Origin: an uncultured Pelagibacteraceae bacterium | GTDB taxonomy: Bacteria; Pseudomonadota; Alphaproteobacteria; Pelagibacterales; Pelagibacteraceae | Assembly: GCA_902582845.1 (NCBI GenBank) | Contig: CACHTQ010000003.1 | Location: forward strand, 1 to 64,000 | Length of the DNA stretch: 64,000 nucleotides | Direction: 5' to 3' | Shown: positions 62,481 to 64,000 of the stretch, one piece after another | How the letters are laid out: each line of letters opens with the position of its first letter | How positions within the stretch are numbered: the stretch's first letter is position 1 | Notes under the pieces: model-generated | What the model was told of the DNA's origin: nothing | The model's input: the letters and a program-made list of their open reading frames with translations, nothing else | Databases searched by the model: none | Program-made: the position numbers and the translations under genes

Positions 62481-63107
62481 CTATAACTTCAAAAAATTTT
62501 CTATTATTTTTAATCCTAATTTATCACTTTTCTCAGGGTGAAATTGAGTCCCATAAATATTTCCTTTTTCAACAGAACAGACAATTTTTGACGAATATTC
62601 TATTGTTGCAGAAATTACATCTTTATCTTTAGGAATAAATTCATAACTATGCACAAAGTACATGTGAGATTTACTTTCTATATCTTTGAAAATTTTACTA
62701 TTCTTGACAATCTCAATTTGATTCCAACCGATATGAGGAAGTTTGTATTTTCCATTTTGATTATCTATTTTTGAAACATTTCCTGATATCCATCCCAAAC
62801 CTTCTGTTTTGGTTTCCTCGTAACCAATATCAGCAAACATTTGTAGGCCAACACAAATTCCTAAAACTGGTTTTTTTTTATTTATTACAAATTCATTTAG
62901 GGTATCCGTAATACCATTAATCTTCTTTAAAGCCTCTATGCAGTTTTTGAATGATCCTTGTCCTGGTAAAACTATTTTATCGCTAGATTTAATCTTATTT
63001 AGATCTGATGTAACCTCGATATTTACTTTATTTTTAGCAACTTCTTTAAAAGAGTTTATTACCGAGCTTATATTGCCCGATTTATAATCAACAATTGTAA
63101 CATTCAT
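62481..63107 (-). CDS. hisH: Imidazole glycerol phosphate synthase subunit HisH
   Basis: VDYKSGNISSV, LPGQGSF, GICVGLQMF, GTQFHPEKS. Confidence 0.95.
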   Translation of the reverse strand: MNVTIVDYKSGNISSVINSFKEVAKNKVNIEVTSDLNKIKSSDKIVLPGQGSFKNCIEALKKINGITDTLNEFVINKKKPVLGICVGLQMFADIGYEETKTEGLGWISGNVSKIDNQNGKYKLPHIGWNQIEIVKNSKIFKDIESKSHMYFVHSYEFIPKDKDVISATIEYSSKIVCSVEKGNIYGTQFHPEKSDKLGLKIIENFLKL

Positions 63108-63112
63108 TAAAC

Positions 63113-63703
63113 TTATAAAGAGCCCTTTGTAGAAGGAATTGTTTTTTTATTCCTTGGGTCTATTTCTAATGCGGTTCTTAATGATCTAGCTAATCCTTTA
63201 TAACAAGATTCGATAATATGATGACTATTGTCCCCATAAATATTTTCAACATGCAAAGTAATTCCAGCTGCTTGTGAAAATGCTTGGAACCATTCTTTAA
63301 AAAGTTCTGTATCCATTTCTCCAAGTTTTTCTACTTTAAGATTAACTTTCCAAATTAAATATGGTCTATTAGAAATATCAATTGCTACACGTGATAAAGT
63401 TTCGTCCATTGGGATCATCGCATGAGCATATCTTTTAATTCCAACTGATTTTTTCAAAGCTTTTTTTAAAGCTTCACCAATTGCAATACCAGTATCCTCA
63501 GTTGTGTGATGTAAATCTATATGAGTATCACCTTTGGCTTTTATGCTCATATCAATCGAAGAATGCTTAGATAATTGTTCAAGCATGTGGTTTAAAAAAC
63601 CTATTCCTGTGTCAATTTTGTATTTACCTTTACCGTCAATATTTAAATCAACACTAATGCTTGTTTCTTTTGTTTTTCTGTTTATTTTGCCTTTACGCTT
63701 CAT
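63113..63703 (-). CDS. hisB: Imidazoleglycerol-phosphate dehydratase
   Basis: [31 protein letters not shown]. Confidence 0.96.
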   Translation of the reverse strand: MKRKGKINRKTKETSISVDLNIDGKGKYKIDTGIGFLNHMLEQLSKHSSIDMSIKAKGDTHIDLHHTTEDTGIAIGEALKKALKKSVGIKRYAHAMIPMDETLSRVAIDISNRPYLIWKVNLKVEKLGEMDTELFKEWFQAFSQAAGITLHVENIYGDNSHHIIESCYKGLARSLRTALEIDPRNKKTIPSTKGSL

Positions 63704-63794
63704 AATTTAAAACAGGTATACATATATTATTCAATTATGGCAATAATACTAAACCTGGGCTTGAACTATCAAATTTAGTATCCATTTATAAGCT

Positions 63795-64000
63795 ATGACA
63801 ACGATTGTGTTAGTTAGAAAAAACAACGAAGTGGTAGTAGCTGGTGATGGTCAAGTAAGTATGGGAAATACTGTCGTAAAAAGTACTGCCTCAAAAGTAA
63901 GAAAAATTGAAAAGAGAGATGTGGTAGCTGGTTTTGCTGGATCAACAGCTGATGCATTAACTTTATTTGAAAGATTAGAGGGAAAATTAGAGAAACATGC
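63795..64000 (+). CDS. hslV: ATP-dependent protease subunit HslV (3' end outside window)
   Basis: [68 protein letters not shown]. Confidence 0.95.
   Translation, partial: MTTIVLVRKNNEVVVAGDGQVSMGNTVVKSTASKVRKIEKRDVVAGFAGSTADALTLFERLEGKLEKH

Noticed and set aside
1-64000. CRISPR arrays, transposases, prophage modules, rRNA genes
   Set aside because: No regularly spaced repeats, no IS/integrase proteins and no rRNA sequence were recognised; homopolymer A/T tracts are ordinary for this composition

Overview
AT-rich, gene-dense, largely syntenic bacterial chromosome segment. Gene content and composition are consistent with an alphaproteobacterium of the SAR11/Pelagibacterales type (inference from gene order, low GC and compact intergenic regions). 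I see core loci: rpsP-ffh / dapF-ftsY, a TRAP transporter next to 2-hydroxyacid oxidation genes, ccmCDEFGH, hspQ, argG, hemCD-tsaD, acs plus a sodium:solute symporter, rpe, purH, one tRNA-Gly, ubiH-like, ftsK-lolA, and hisE-F-A-(FkbM)-H-B followed by the start of hslV. There are no rRNA genes, CRISPR arrays or recognisable transposases. Main points for a second look: (1) a GC-rich structured leader directly upstream of ffh with GNRA and UUCG hairpins; (2) a photolyase-headed, stop/start-overlapping five-gene operon (29459-33731), whose photolyase-related protein seems to have lost the CxxC of the Fe-S cluster; (3) a second photolyase-family protein with apparently permuted domain order; (4) two small genes missing from the ORF track: a DUF2256 zinc-ribbon-like protein and a 45-aa ArfA-like basic protein; (5) an acetyl-CoA synthetase with a very lysine-rich N-terminal tail; (6) an EF-hand-like loop inside a sodium:solute symporter; (7) a second candidate structured intergenic RNA between hspQ and ccmC. 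All assignments come from reading the sequence, with no database searches.
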